64,000 nt of DNA, taken from contig NZ_AMRV01000004.1 in assembly GCF_000342165.1 (NCBI RefSeq), positions 124,001 to 188,000 on the forward strand, in the 5' to 3' direction. Source of the DNA: Pacificimonas flava. Lineage in GTDB: Bacteria > Pseudomonadota > Alphaproteobacteria > Sphingomonadales > Sphingomonadaceae. Under the pieces are notes generated by a model, which did no database searches, had not been told where the DNA came from, and worked only from the letters and a program-made list of their open reading frames with translations. Below, in pieces: positions 53,139-62,314 of this stretch. Position 1 is the stretch's first letter, and each line of letters starts with the position of its first letter. Made by a program: the position numbers and the translations under genes.

Positions 53139-53236
53139 ACGCGGTTCGAATTCATGCGGGCGGTGGAGGCGAATGGTCCTATACTGCGCGCCGCGCCTGC
53201 CGGCATCTGCCGCCGCCGGGCGCCGGAGACCAGACC

Positions 53237-53350
53237 ATGGCCAAGGAAAAGCACAAGAAGGGCAACAAGGAAGCGCGAAAGCCCAAGAAGGAAAAGGTGA
53301 AGACCATCGCCGCCAACCCCTCCACCAAGGGTGTGCCGGCCAAGACTTAG
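53237..53350 (+). CDS. 37-residue Lys-rich small protein
   Basis: The 37-residue product (MAKEKHKKGNKEARKPKKEK, then a TIAANPSTKGVPAKT tail) is strongly basic and predicted unstructured. Similar short Lys-rich ORFs occur in rhizobia and other alphaproteobacteria, as far as I recall. GGAGACC lies 5-12 bases before ATG 53237, a fair ribosome site, and TATACT at 53180-53185 could be a -10 box. A terminator follows directly (53360-53400). Role unknown, possibly nucleic-acid binding (inference from charge). Confidence 0.6.
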   Translation: MAKEKHKKGNKEARKPKKEKVKTIAANPSTKGVPAKT

Positions 53351-53359
53351 GCTCTCTGC

Positions 53360-53406
53360 GGGCGGGGATGGCGCGGGCGCATGCCCGCCTCCCTCCGCCC
53401 CTGTTT
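53360..53406 (+). terminator. Terminator after the Lys-rich small gene
   Basis: Outer GGGCGG (53360-53365) pairs with CCGCCC (53395-53400) around a perfect inner GCGGGC-GCAT-GCCCGC stem (53373-53388), followed by CTGTTTTC. It separates the small gene from the GFA-family gene. Confidence 0.6.
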
Positions 53407-53449
53407 TCATGCTAATGCGGCCGCTTCCTCGGTGACAAAGGAGACACGC

Positions 53450-53899
53450 ATGGCGACGATTGAACCGGATGCAAACCCCGTCCAGGGCGCGTGTCTGTGC
53501 GGCGCGGTTAGCGTCACGCTGAAGGATGCGCGGCCAGAGGTTTCGGTTTGCCACTGCGATATGTGCCGGCGCTGGGGCGGCGGGCCGTTCCTGGGTGTCA
53601 GCGGCCGTGTCAGCCAGCCGGCGGGACACGAGATCGCGGGCGCGGACGCGCTGACCGTTTACCGATCCTCCGACTGGGCGGAGCGGGCGTTCTGCGGCCG
53701 CTGCGGCAGCCACATCTATTACCGCTATATTCCGGGCGACCATTACAGCTTCACCGCCGGGCTGTTCGCCGGCGCGGACGGGTTTTCGATCAGCGAGCAG
53801 ATTTTCATCGACGAAAAGCCTTCCTATTATTCGCTGGCCGAGGACACCGAGACGCTGACCGGCGCCGAGGTGAAGGCGAAATACGGCATTGGCGGTTGA
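53450..53899 (+). CDS. GFA (glutathione-dependent formaldehyde-activating) family protein
   Basis: This is a 149-residue zinc protein of the GFA/CENP-V fold. Zinc ligands are seen in GACLCGAVSV, VCHCDMCRRWGG and FCGRCGSHIYYR. The family name comes from one characterised member; most members' substrates are unknown, so formaldehyde activity should not be assumed. ATG 53450 has AAAGGAGACACGC upstream, a strong ribosome site. Confidence 0.9.
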   Translation: MATIEPDANPVQGACLCGAVSVTLKDARPEVSVCHCDMCRRWGGGPFLGVSGRVSQPAGHEIAGADALTVYRSSDWAERAFCGRCGSHIYYRYIPGDHYSFTAGLFAGADGFSISEQIFIDEKPSYYSLAEDTETLTGAEVKAKYGIGG

Positions 53900-53992
53900 G
53901 GGTACGCCGCCGCCAGATCCCGGTCCGCCCCGCCGTTGTCCGGCCCCGTCTCCTCCGTTGACGGGCGGGGCGCGGCAGCGCAGAGTTTCCGC

Positions 53993-54322
53993 ATGGCACG
54001 CGAATACAAGACCTTCGCCCAGTTCTGGCCGTTCTACCTGCGCGAACATTCGCGGCCCCGGACGCGGGCGCTGCATTATGTCGGCACATCGCTGGTCGTC
54101 CTCCTTGCCATTATCGCCGTCCTGACGGGCAATTGGTGGCTGCTGATCGCGCTGCCCGTTGCGGGCTATTTTTTCGCCTGGATCGCGCATTTCACCGTCG
54201 AGAAGAACCGCCCCGCCACCTTCACCTATCCGCTCTGGTCGCTCTATGCCGATTTCCGCATGTGGGCGCTGTGGATCACCGGGCGGCTGAGGCCGGAGCT
54301 GGAGCGTGCCGGGGTCGATTGA
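53993..54322 (+). CDS. Mpo1-like (DUF962) membrane protein
   Basis: This is a 109-residue protein with two or three helices. FYLREHSRPRTRALHYVGT and FAWIAHFTVEKNRPATFTYPLWSLYADFRMW are the DUF962 hallmarks with conserved His residues. The yeast homologue Mpo1 is an iron(II) dioxygenase acting on 2-hydroxy fatty acids; sphingolipid-making bacteria could use a similar step, but this is inference. ATG 53993 begins MAREYKTFAQF. Confidence 0.88.
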   Translation: MAREYKTFAQFWPFYLREHSRPRTRALHYVGTSLVVLLAIIAVLTGNWWLLIALPVAGYFFAWIAHFTVEKNRPATFTYPLWSLYADFRMWALWITGRLRPELERAGVD

Positions 54323-54339
54323 CAGGCCGTACTGTATTA

Positions 54340-54351
54340 GTGCTATAGCAC
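54340..54351. promoter_or_regulatory. Perfect palindrome GTGCTATAGCAC upstream of a membrane-protein gene
   Basis: The 12-base palindrome overlaps a possible -10 region (TATTAG/CTATAG) and lies 24 bases before the start of the 127-residue membrane protein. This fits an autoregulated promoter, for example by a GntR-type repressor, but no regulator gene is adjacent. Confidence 0.35.
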
Positions 54352-54374
54352 GCCCTTGAGAAGCAGGAGGGCGT

Positions 54375-54758
54375 ATGGACGACATCGGCATCATCATCAC
54401 TGTGTTCGGCGCCCTGGCGTTCGTGTGCAAAAGCCTGTTCGACGTCATCGGCCTGTGGCAGCGCGAACGCACGCTGCGCGCCGCCATCAAGGCGGGCGGG
54501 GGAACGGTAGAGACGCTGCTGCGCCGCCCGGACGAGCGTTCCGCCGCCTCTCTGGCGCTGTCCGGCGCGCTGCTGATCGCGCTGGCCGTCGCCGCCCTCG
54601 CCGCGCTGCTGTGGAGCGGGGAGGAGACGGCGACGGACCTGATGCCGCTGACCCTGCTGACGCTGCTGCCCGGATGCGTCTATCTGGGCGCCGCCTGGCT
54701 GCGCCGCCGCCGCGAAAGGCGCCGAGCCGGCCCCGAACGCGCGCTGCCGGCGGAATAG
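54375..54758 (+). CDS. Small membrane protein of unknown function
   Basis: This is a 127-residue protein with three hydrophobic segments (about residues 4-22, 58-80 and 90-108) and a very basic Arg-rich C-terminal tail. I do not recognise the family. AGCAGGAGGGCGT is a strong ribosome site for ATG 54375. A perfect 12-base palindrome sits in its presumed promoter. The antisense frame (54276-54842) is also open but lacks protein character. Confidence 0.65.
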   Translation: MDDIGIIITVFGALAFVCKSLFDVIGLWQRERTLRAAIKAGGGTVETLLRRPDERSAASLALSGALLIALAVAALAALLWSGEETATDLMPLTLLTLLPGCVYLGAAWLRRRRERRRAGPERALPAE

Positions 54759-54863
54759 CCCGGCAAACGCCCGAACGGGGCGGGTTTCCGCCGAAGTGGA
54801 CAGGGTTCCTACAGCGGCGAAGTTGACAGTCTGGACACTCATATGCGCACGGGTGCGGGGGGA

Positions 54864-55676
54864 TCAGTCCCCCACCTCCCGCCGCGCCCCCCGCCGCAGC
54901 CCGCGCCGCACCAGCGCGTTGAGGCGCGCGGCAAAGCGTAGCCGGTCGCCCCGCCGCCGCATTTCCGGCGGCACCGGCTTGTCGCGCAGGTCGCCGTAGA
55001 AGACCGGGTCGTGATGCGACAGCAGCCACATGGCGAGGCGGTTGTCATGGCGGCGGCGCACCGCCTTCACCTCTCCATCAGCGCCGGTCACCACCTCCTC
55101 CTGTCCCTCCATCGCGCGTTCCCACAGCGTGTCGGTCAGCGCATGGCACGCCTGCCGCAGTGCCGCGTCCCACGCGTCTGAAAAGGCGGCGGCATCGGCG
55201 CGGGCTCGCAGGGCGTAGGCGGAGGAGCGGCTGCGCCCGACCGCACGGCAGGCGTGCGACACGCAGCCCGTTTCCGCCAGCACGGACAGGAAGTGCCGCT
55301 GCACCTCAGGCGCCCAGCCGTCCCGCCGGGGCTGCATCCGCACGGGTGCATAGTCCGCCGGGTCGGCATAGATTTCGCGCGGATCGCCGACGAAGACGGA
55401 ACCGCCGTGCGGCGCCGCCGACGCCTCCGCCCCGGCCCCGCCGGCCTCTCCATCCGTTGGCACATCGGGCGCGAACGCCAGGCCGGCATCGCGTTCGGTG
55501 CCGCCGCAGGCAAGCGTGACGGCCAGCCGCTCCTCCGGCGTCAGGCGCCCGCGATCGAGGATCGCATCGAATTCGGGCGTGCCGGGAACGGGCGCGGGCA
55601 GCCCGGCATCCGCGGGCGCGGCATCGTCAGGGCCAGCATCGCGGCGGGGTATGGCGGCAGAGTATGCGGAGATCAT
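54864..55676 (-). CDS. Terminase-small-subunit-like HTH protein
   Basis: This is a 270-residue protein. After an acidic/Ala-rich N-terminal part, residues about 115-180 carry DGWAPEVQRHFLSVLAETGCVSHACRAVGRSRSSAYALRARAD, quoted here only in part as GWAPEVQRHFLSVLAETGCV, which is a helix-turn-helix followed by AFSDAWDAALRQACHALTDTLWERAMEGQEE. This pattern is that of chromosomal proteins related to phage terminase small subunits, common in sphingomonads. Function unknown. ATG 55676 has AAAAGGAAACG upstream. No other terminase or phage gene is nearby, so it is not a prophage remnant on this evidence. Confidence 0.6.
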   Translation of the reverse strand: MISAYSAAIPRRDAGPDDAAPADAGLPAPVPGTPEFDAILDRGRLTPEERLAVTLACGGTERDAGLAFAPDVPTDGEAGGAGAEASAAPHGGSVFVGDPREIYADPADYAPVRMQPRRDGWAPEVQRHFLSVLAETGCVSHACRAVGRSRSSAYALRARADAAAFSDAWDAALRQACHALTDTLWERAMEGQEEVVTGADGEVKAVRRRHDNRLAMWLLSHHDPVFYGDLRDKPVPPEMRRRGDRLRFAARLNALVRRGLRRGARREVGD

Positions 55677-55808
55677 GGCGTTTCCTTTTCAAGATGTGGA
55701 ACCGCCGCAATCAGTAGACACAGAATTTCCTATTAGGGAACACCCCCTAAGCGGGGAAGGCGCTCCACACTGCGCGGGTGGCGGCGCGCGCCGGGCGGGG
55801 CGCGGGCC

Positions 55809-56312
55809 CTATTGGGCCCCGGGGTCCGAATAGGGCTGGCGGTCCGTCCAGCCGCACCCCTCCCGCGTGCCGCCGCGCACGGTCAGCATGATGAAATAGG
55901 GGTAGGTGCGGTCCGACATGCCGTCGCTGCATTCGGCGGGTGTCGCGGCGAGGGCGAAGGGCTGCCCGTCCAGCGTGCCCGACCAGGAGACGCCGTTGCG
56001 CCCGGCAAAGCGCGTCACGGCAATCTCCGCCGCGCCGCTTGCAGCGGCGGCGCTTGCGTCCTCGCGGCGCGCGTCCCCGCCCTCCGCCGGCGTCTCATAC
56101 CGCAGCCCATCCCCCGCCACCTGCGCACTCCAGAAGGGCTCGGTTCCGAGCGCGTGCAGGGTTTCGGAGGGGGCGATGGCATGGAAGGGCTGCGTGTCGC
56201 CCTCGTCGCCGGGGAGGTCGTCGCCGCTGTCGGGGCCGTTACATGCGGAGAGTACGAAGCCGGACGAGGCTAGCACGAGCAGGGCGCACGAGGGAAATGA
56301 CTTAGGAGGCAC
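55809..56312 (-). CDS. COG3650-type lipoprotein
   Basis: This is a 167-residue secreted lipoprotein. The signal ends in LASSGFVLSAC (lipobox LSAC). The mature part carries ETLHALGTEPFWSAQV and the Cys-containing AECSDGMSDRTYPYF, then GTREGCGW; these match a family of small envelope proteins (COG3650-like) that often contain a META/heat-shock-like fold. Function unknown. The start is GTG 56312 with AAGGAGC upstream. It marks the edge before a lower-GC patch. Confidence 0.75.
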   Translation of the reverse strand: MPPKSFPSCALLVLASSGFVLSACNGPDSGDDLPGDEGDTQPFHAIAPSETLHALGTEPFWSAQVAGDGLRYETPAEGGDARREDASAAAASGAAEIAVTRFAGRNGVSWSGTLDGQPFALAATPAECSDGMSDRTYPYFIMLTVRGGTREGCGWTDRQPYSDPGAQ

Positions 56313-56413
56313 GAATATGCTGCTCCTTTCGCATGAGAAGATGCAGGAAGCTGGCGCCTAAAGAATGCTAACCAAGAATTTGGGATCTATACACCTAGCT
56401 AGCCGCCGACCGA

Positions 56414-57145
56414 TTACTCTTTGACGATGGCATTCGGCGGTGGCTCGATGCTGTCCCAGCGCTCTGCAATGGACTGGCAAGCCGCTTCCATGTTGGCAAA
56501 GCGACTGACGGCATCGCCGGGAGCCTCAATGAATTCTCCGGTTGCCGCATCCAACGTGACGCAAAGCTTATGTTCAGCAGCTTTCTGATCATCGCCGTCA
56601 AGCATCTTTCGGCAAGCGAAAAGCAATGACGATTGCCACTTACCGACATCTTCGGAGAGCGGCTTGCCCTTGGCGTATCTGATTGACAGGAAACCCGTTC
56701 GCAGACGGTTGGTTTTTGTTGTTCGCTGCAAAGCCAATCGAAGGTCCGGCTTGACCTCGACCCCTGCCATATCGAGCGTGAACGGGTCTGGCATCGGTGC
56801 GATTTCGGCTTTGGGAAACTTCTCGGGATCGAACACCTCGGCGTAAGCGTCCAGCACGTCCGCGTTAAGGTCGAATAGGTTCCTGTCGAAATCGGTGTCG
56901 GCCATCATTTCACGAAGCCGCTCAGCCTCTTCGTGAAGCGGGTCGGGCGCATCAGAACCATTCCGCAAGAAATTTGCGATAAATCCCTTTGCGTGTTGAT
57001 GCTGGAGAAGCTTTGCGATTGGAGGGAATTTGCAGCCACGGATTATCGTACGCTTAGTCCGTTCTGACGCATCCATATAGTCGGCCAAATAACGGCCATT
57101 GACTTTCGGGCTCTTTACAAGTCGATGCGTCGGATTCTCGGGCAT
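56414..57145 (-). CDS. Unrecognised 243-residue cytosolic protein
   Basis: I do not recognise a named family. The N-terminal third (KSPKVNGRYLADYMDASERTKRTIIRGCKFPPIAKLLQHQ, quoted here in part as VNGRYLADYMDASERTKRTI) is basic and resembles hypothetical proteins I have seen in Sphingomonas and rhizobial accessory regions. The middle is acidic with FDRNLFDLNADVLDAYAEVF, and LRTGFLSIRYAKGKPLSEDVGKWQSSLLF is a beta/helix-like core. No signal peptide or transmembrane segment is visible. Codon use and GC are lower than in the neighbouring core genes. It diverges from a 75-residue gene and lies in the patch with the KilA-N gene and a transposase remnant. Confidence 0.65.
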   Translation of the reverse strand: MPENPTHRLVKSPKVNGRYLADYMDASERTKRTIIRGCKFPPIAKLLQHQHAKGFIANFLRNGSDAPDPLHEEAERLREMMADTDFDRNLFDLNADVLDAYAEVFDPEKFPKAEIAPMPDPFTLDMAGVEVKPDLRLALQRTTKTNRLRTGFLSIRYAKGKPLSEDVGKWQSSLLFACRKMLDGDDQKAAEHKLCVTLDAATGEFIEAPGDAVSRFANMEAACQSIAERWDSIEPPPNAIVKE

Positions 57146-57172
57146 AATCAGTCCTTATGGAAGCATGGTGTT

Positions 57173-57400
57173 ATGGCTGACATTTATCTTACCGGGCAAA
57201 CCCCCGAAGGAACGAAACTATCGATTGCGCCCATTTCCTCGCGTAGATTGGAGCGGTGCGCCGAAGTTCCGGGTGATACGAGCGGGTATTTTCTGACCGA
57301 GGAATCTCCGCACGACCCTCTCGGGACAGTCACAATCTTAGCGCGCGTTGAAGGCATTGACGCTGCTATGCGCTTAGGACGGATGTTCGCGCTGGCATAA
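57173..57400 (+). CDS. 75-residue protein of unknown function
   Basis: The product begins MADIYLTGQTPEGTKLSI and has a mixed alpha/beta composition with RVEGIDAAMRLGRMFAL at the end. No family is recognised. ATG 57173 is preferred; the frame is open to 57125, overlapping the divergent gene. It is convergent with the KilA-N gene, whose stop lies 2 bases away. It belongs to the low-GC accessory patch. Expression is not proven by sequence. Confidence 0.5.
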   Translation: MADIYLTGQTPEGTKLSIAPISSRRLERCAEVPGDTSGYFLTEESPHDPLGTVTILARVEGIDAAMRLGRMFALA

Positions 57401-57401
57401 A

Positions 57402-58301
57402 CTACGGCTTATACTCAATTTGCTTATTTACGGGTAGTGCTTTGATGTCAGCATAAACTAGCTGCATCGGTTCTACGGCGGCTGGGTCCCGTTCTTTGAA
57501 GTACTTGAGCGCGTTCCCGCTGGTAATCCAATTGTCCAATCTCTGATTGAATTCTGTCATGAGTTCGTTCGGATAAAGGCGCGCCTGAACGGTGGGCCTT
57601 TTACCATCATCAAATTCGTGTGGATATGTCGGAAAAGAGTCGGGGTCGTGGCCCTTATCGCGTAACCATCCAGAGAAGATTTTTCCGAGTGAGATATCAG
57701 GCATCAGCTTCGCTGGTATCACATATCCCTTGGCTTCCAGCGCCCCTAGCAGCTTGAATGTCATTTGATCGAGCATCGAAAAGTGGGTGGCAGGAATCTT
57801 GCTCCGATTAATCAGGTAGCGTCGAATATGGTAAGGAAACTGGTAGGCACTCTTTGAGCTGCCGTTCATCCACTCGAACACCCACTTGGATACGAGAACG
57901 GCAAACTTCGGAGATGCCCATTGCCCCAGGTTGATAGCCACCTGAGGGTGAACCCATGTTCCCTGCATTTGGGGGTGACCACCCTTAATGATCTGCACCA
58001 AATCCGATATCGGGATCCCGATATCGGCTGATAGCTCCGCCAAAAATGCCTTAGTCGCCTTTGTTTCCAGATAGTGGCCAAGGAGCTTGCCGCTCGCTTG
58101 GCAAAGTGCGGTGGCGTTTACGTAGCCATCGTTCGCGCGCTGATCGATTGAGACTTTTTCAACCTTATGCTCGATCAGTGGCAGTTTCCATTGAGAGTCA
58201 TCGTCGTCGGTTTTCGCCGGCTTGCTGGCTACCACCATGGCCTTACTCACCGTCTCGAATGGCGCGTCTATCGGCTCAATCGTCTCTTGGTCGTCAGGCA
58301 T
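57402..58301 (-). CDS. KilA-N domain protein
   Basis: This is a 299-residue protein. A KilA-N domain spans about residues 55-150: DGYVNATALCQASGKLLGHYL, then GHPQMQGTWVHPQVAINLGQWASPKF and VLVSKWVFEW. The C-terminal half is a second conserved region (MLDQMTFKLLGALEAKGYVIP, then FPTYPHEFDDGKRPTVQARLYPNELM, quoted in parts). KilA-N is a DNA-binding domain of phage and viral proteins; related domains occur in the phage-defence protein BstA, so a phage-linked or defensive role is possible but unproven. ATG 58301 has AGGGGGC upstream, inside the remnant transposase frame; the two coding regions overlap by 8 bases. Confidence 0.88.
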   Translation of the reverse strand: MPDDQETIEPIDAPFETVSKAMVVASKPAKTDDDDSQWKLPLIEHKVEKVSIDQRANDGYVNATALCQASGKLLGHYLETKATKAFLAELSADIGIPISDLVQIIKGGHPQMQGTWVHPQVAINLGQWASPKFAVLVSKWVFEWMNGSSKSAYQFPYHIRRYLINRSKIPATHFSMLDQMTFKLLGALEAKGYVIPAKLMPDISLGKIFSGWLRDKGHDPDSFPTYPHEFDDGKRPTVQARLYPNELMTEFNQRLDNWITSGNALKYFKERDPAAVEPMQLVYADIKALPVNKQIEYKP

Positions 58302-58664
58302 TGATGAGCCCCCTGTATGTCAGCCGCTTGCCATTCATGCGAGCAATTGTCTTTTCAATCAAGCGCATGGTGCCATCCTGCGCGGTGTTTTGGCGAAACG
58401 CAAACTCGCTGACATTGCGGTGCAGGTGTTGGGGGACATGTAATGAGACACGCCGTAATGACCGCGCTTAATTAGGGCCCAGAAGGTCTCGATGCCGTTC
58501 GTATGGATGCAGTAGTGCAAAACATATTCGTCAGGATCGCACATTCGACAAATGCGAGGCGTCAGTGCATCCGGCGGGAGGGCGCGGCATGAAATTGGAT
58601 TGCCGGTGGAAAGTGTGACGAGCAAAAAAGTCGCAAAATTCCGAGCTGGATATGCGTTGATCAC
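58294..58664 (-). pseudogene. IS1595-family transposase remnant (C-terminal, frameshifted)
   Basis: On the minus strand one frame carries YCIHTNGIETFWALIKRGHYGVSHYMSP, quoted here in part as HTNGIETFWALIKRGHYG, the C-terminal DDE-region of IS1595/ISXO2-type transposases. After about 58437 the family sequence continues in another frame as HLHRNVSEFAFRQN, then KTIARMNGKRLTYRGLI, ending at the TGA 58296-58294. So there is one frameshift, and the N-terminal DDE part is missing. The upstream portion to 58664 is degraded. No terminal inverted repeats were recognised. The remnant's stop overlaps the KilA-N start. Confidence 0.8.
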
Positions 58665-58834
58665 CGATTAGCGGCTCTGCGGCTGATCGTGACTCATATA
58701 ATCATTGTAACTGGCGGTTTCGCGTTAAACGACGAAGACGCGTTACTGCTGTCGTCTTCGGGAGATGCCATTCGGCAGGCATCGGCCCGAGGAGTTACAA
58801 GCGACGCCGGACACAAAAATCATGCTGAGAATGA
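58665..58834. other. Short non-coding stretch between the transposase remnant and thiC
   Basis: I see no gene here. A 68-codon open frame on the plus strand (58689-58895) has no ribosome site and runs into the thiC end, so I do not call it. The right edge of the low-GC patch probably lies in this stretch. Confidence 0.5.
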
Positions 58835-58854
58835 GGGCGGCGAGGGTACCGCCC
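58835..58854 (-). terminator. Hairpin after thiC
   Basis: GGGCGG (58835-58840) pairs with CCGCCC (58849-58854) around an 8-base loop, 16 bases beyond the thiC stop on the minus strand. The tail TCATTCTC is only moderately T-rich. Confidence 0.5.
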
Positions 58855-58870
58855 TATTTCGTTGGGCGCT

Positions 58871-60927
<2,057 letters not shown>

Positions 60928-60968
60928 AACGATATGCTGCGGACGAGGGTAGGGGCGCGGGCGCCGCC

Positions 60969-61448
60969 TTACAAATAGTATTTCAGGCGGATCGTCTCAC
61001 TGGTGTCTCCATCGACCGGGAAGCGCACGCGTTTGTAGGCGGGCGGGCCGAAGGGGGCGGAGGCGTTGTTGGAGAAGCCGACCCCCTCCGTCGGGAGGCC
61101 GATGAAGCTCTTGTCGAGCCGTTTGTTGTCGTTTTCGTCGTGGATGACGGAGATGCCGTAGGCGCCCAGGGGCAGGGCGGCGACGTCGACGGTGACGGTC
61201 TCGGCAGAGGCGGGCGCGGCGAGGCGGGTGACGTCATCCGCATTCTTGCAGTCGGGAAAACCATCCCCCTCCGCCCAGATGCACAGGCGCACGCTGCCCT
61301 TCGTTGAGCGCAGCCCCTCCAAGACGACATGCAGGGTGGCGGGGGCGGCGCTATTCGGGGGCGGCGGCAGGGGTGTGGACGGGCCGGGCGCCAGAGCCAG
61401 AAGCAGCGCGGCGAGCGGCAGCGCGGTCAAAGGCTTCACGTTCCTCAC
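60969..61448 (-). CDS. DUF2141-family exported protein
   Basis: This is a 159-residue protein with a signal peptide (KPLTALPLAALLLALAPGPS) and a DUF2141 beta-sandwich: LHVVLEGLRSTKGSVRLCIWAE, LPLGAYGISVIHDENDNKRLD and GFSNNASAPFGPPAYKRVRF. The function of DUF2141 is unknown. The start is probably GTG 61448 (CGGGAGATTTCGGAC upstream) or GTG 61439. The gene overlaps the end of the hydroxylase/desaturase gene by about 98 bases, an unusually long overlap that suggests tight coupling. Confidence 0.85.
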   Translation of the reverse strand: MRNVKPLTALPLAALLLALAPGPSTPLPPPPNSAAPATLHVVLEGLRSTKGSVRLCIWAEGDGFPDCKNADDVTRLAAPASAETVTVDVAALPLGAYGISVIHDENDNKRLDKSFIGLPTEGVGFSNNASAPFGPPAYKRVRFPVDGDTSETIRLKYYL

Positions 61449-62184
61449 GTCCGAAATCTCCCGCCAGGCCGTCGTCCGTTTTGCAGAGCCGGTCCCAGAA
61501 CCGGAAATACAGGCCGAAATTGCAGGCATAGTTCTGATGATGCCTGTGATGATGTGATGCGGTTATCACCGCACGTCCGAACAGGCCATTAACAAAGCGG
61601 GCGGGGAAGATCTCCCACCCCAGATGGTTGGTGGTGCCGAACAGGGTCATCACCGCCAGCACGAGGCCGAGCGCGGCGATATGGATGGGGATCAGGAAGA
61701 CGAGCGCGGGGATCAGGAGCGCGCCCGACAGGCTTTCGGTCCAGTGAAAGCTCATCGCCGCCCAGGCGGTGGGCGGGCGGCTGTTGTGGTGCACCCGGTG
61801 CATGACGGGAAACAGGCGCCGGTGATGCATGGCGCGGTGCGTCCAGTAGAACCAGGTGTCGTGCAGGAACAGGTAGAGGAGGATGGAGGCCGGCAGCCAC
61901 CAGAGCGGATAGGCGGAAAGGTCCGTATAGATCGCCGTGCCGCCGGCGTGGAACCGCCAGATGGCGCTGGCGGTGGGGGCGCCGTAGATGAAGGCGGCGA
62001 TAAGCGACCAGCGCCGCTCCGCCCGTTGCTGCCGCCGCGAGCGCGCGGAGCCATGCAGGCCGGGCCGCGCACGGGCGGTGATGGCGGCGAACAGGCCGGA
62101 GACGGCGAGATAGCGCGCACCGACGATCAGCGTCATGGCAAGGATCAGAATGGCGAGCTGGAGCATTTCGGCCCAGCCTATCAC
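61351..62184 (-). CDS. Fatty acid hydroxylase / sterol desaturase superfamily protein
   Basis: This is a 277-residue integral membrane di-iron oxygenase. The His boxes are HDTWFYWTHRAMHHRRLF, MHRVHHNSRPP and SHHHRHHQNYACNFG (quoted in parts), matching the HX3-4H, HX2HH patterns. Four or so helices surround them. Start is GTG 62184 (AGGGGTC 7 bases upstream) or ATG 62166; the frame is open to 62496 without family features. The substrate may be a carotenoid, sterol-like or sphingolipid acyl chain. The DUF2141 gene is coupled downstream. Confidence 0.85.
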   Translation of the reverse strand: MIGWAEMLQLAILILAMTLIVGARYLAVSGLFAAITARARPGLHGSARSRRQQRAERRWSLIAAFIYGAPTASAIWRFHAGGTAIYTDLSAYPLWWLPASILLYLFLHDTWFYWTHRAMHHRRLFPVMHRVHHNSRPPTAWAAMSFHWTESLSGALLIPALVFLIPIHIAALGLVLAVMTLFGTTNHLGWEIFPARFVNGLFGRAVITASHHHRHHQNYACNFGLYFRFWDRLCKTDDGLAGDFGREEREAFDRAAARRAASGSGARPVHTPAAAPE

Positions 62185-62314
62185 GCGCCGACCCCTGGCG
62201 GCACCCCCACTCGCGTCACCGGGGAAAGAGACGGGCAGCGAAAGCGGGTGGCGGCGGCGCGGCCATGCGGTTACGCCGGCCGGCGTGAGAAATATTCGAA
62301 ACCCTGGGGGCAAC

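Noticed and set aside
54276-54842. A 188-codon minus-strand open frame beginning MSVQTVNFAAVGTLSTSAETRPV
   Set aside because: Most of it is antisense to a convincing plus-strand membrane protein. The first 20 or so codons look gene-like and might be a remnant, but too little is left to call.
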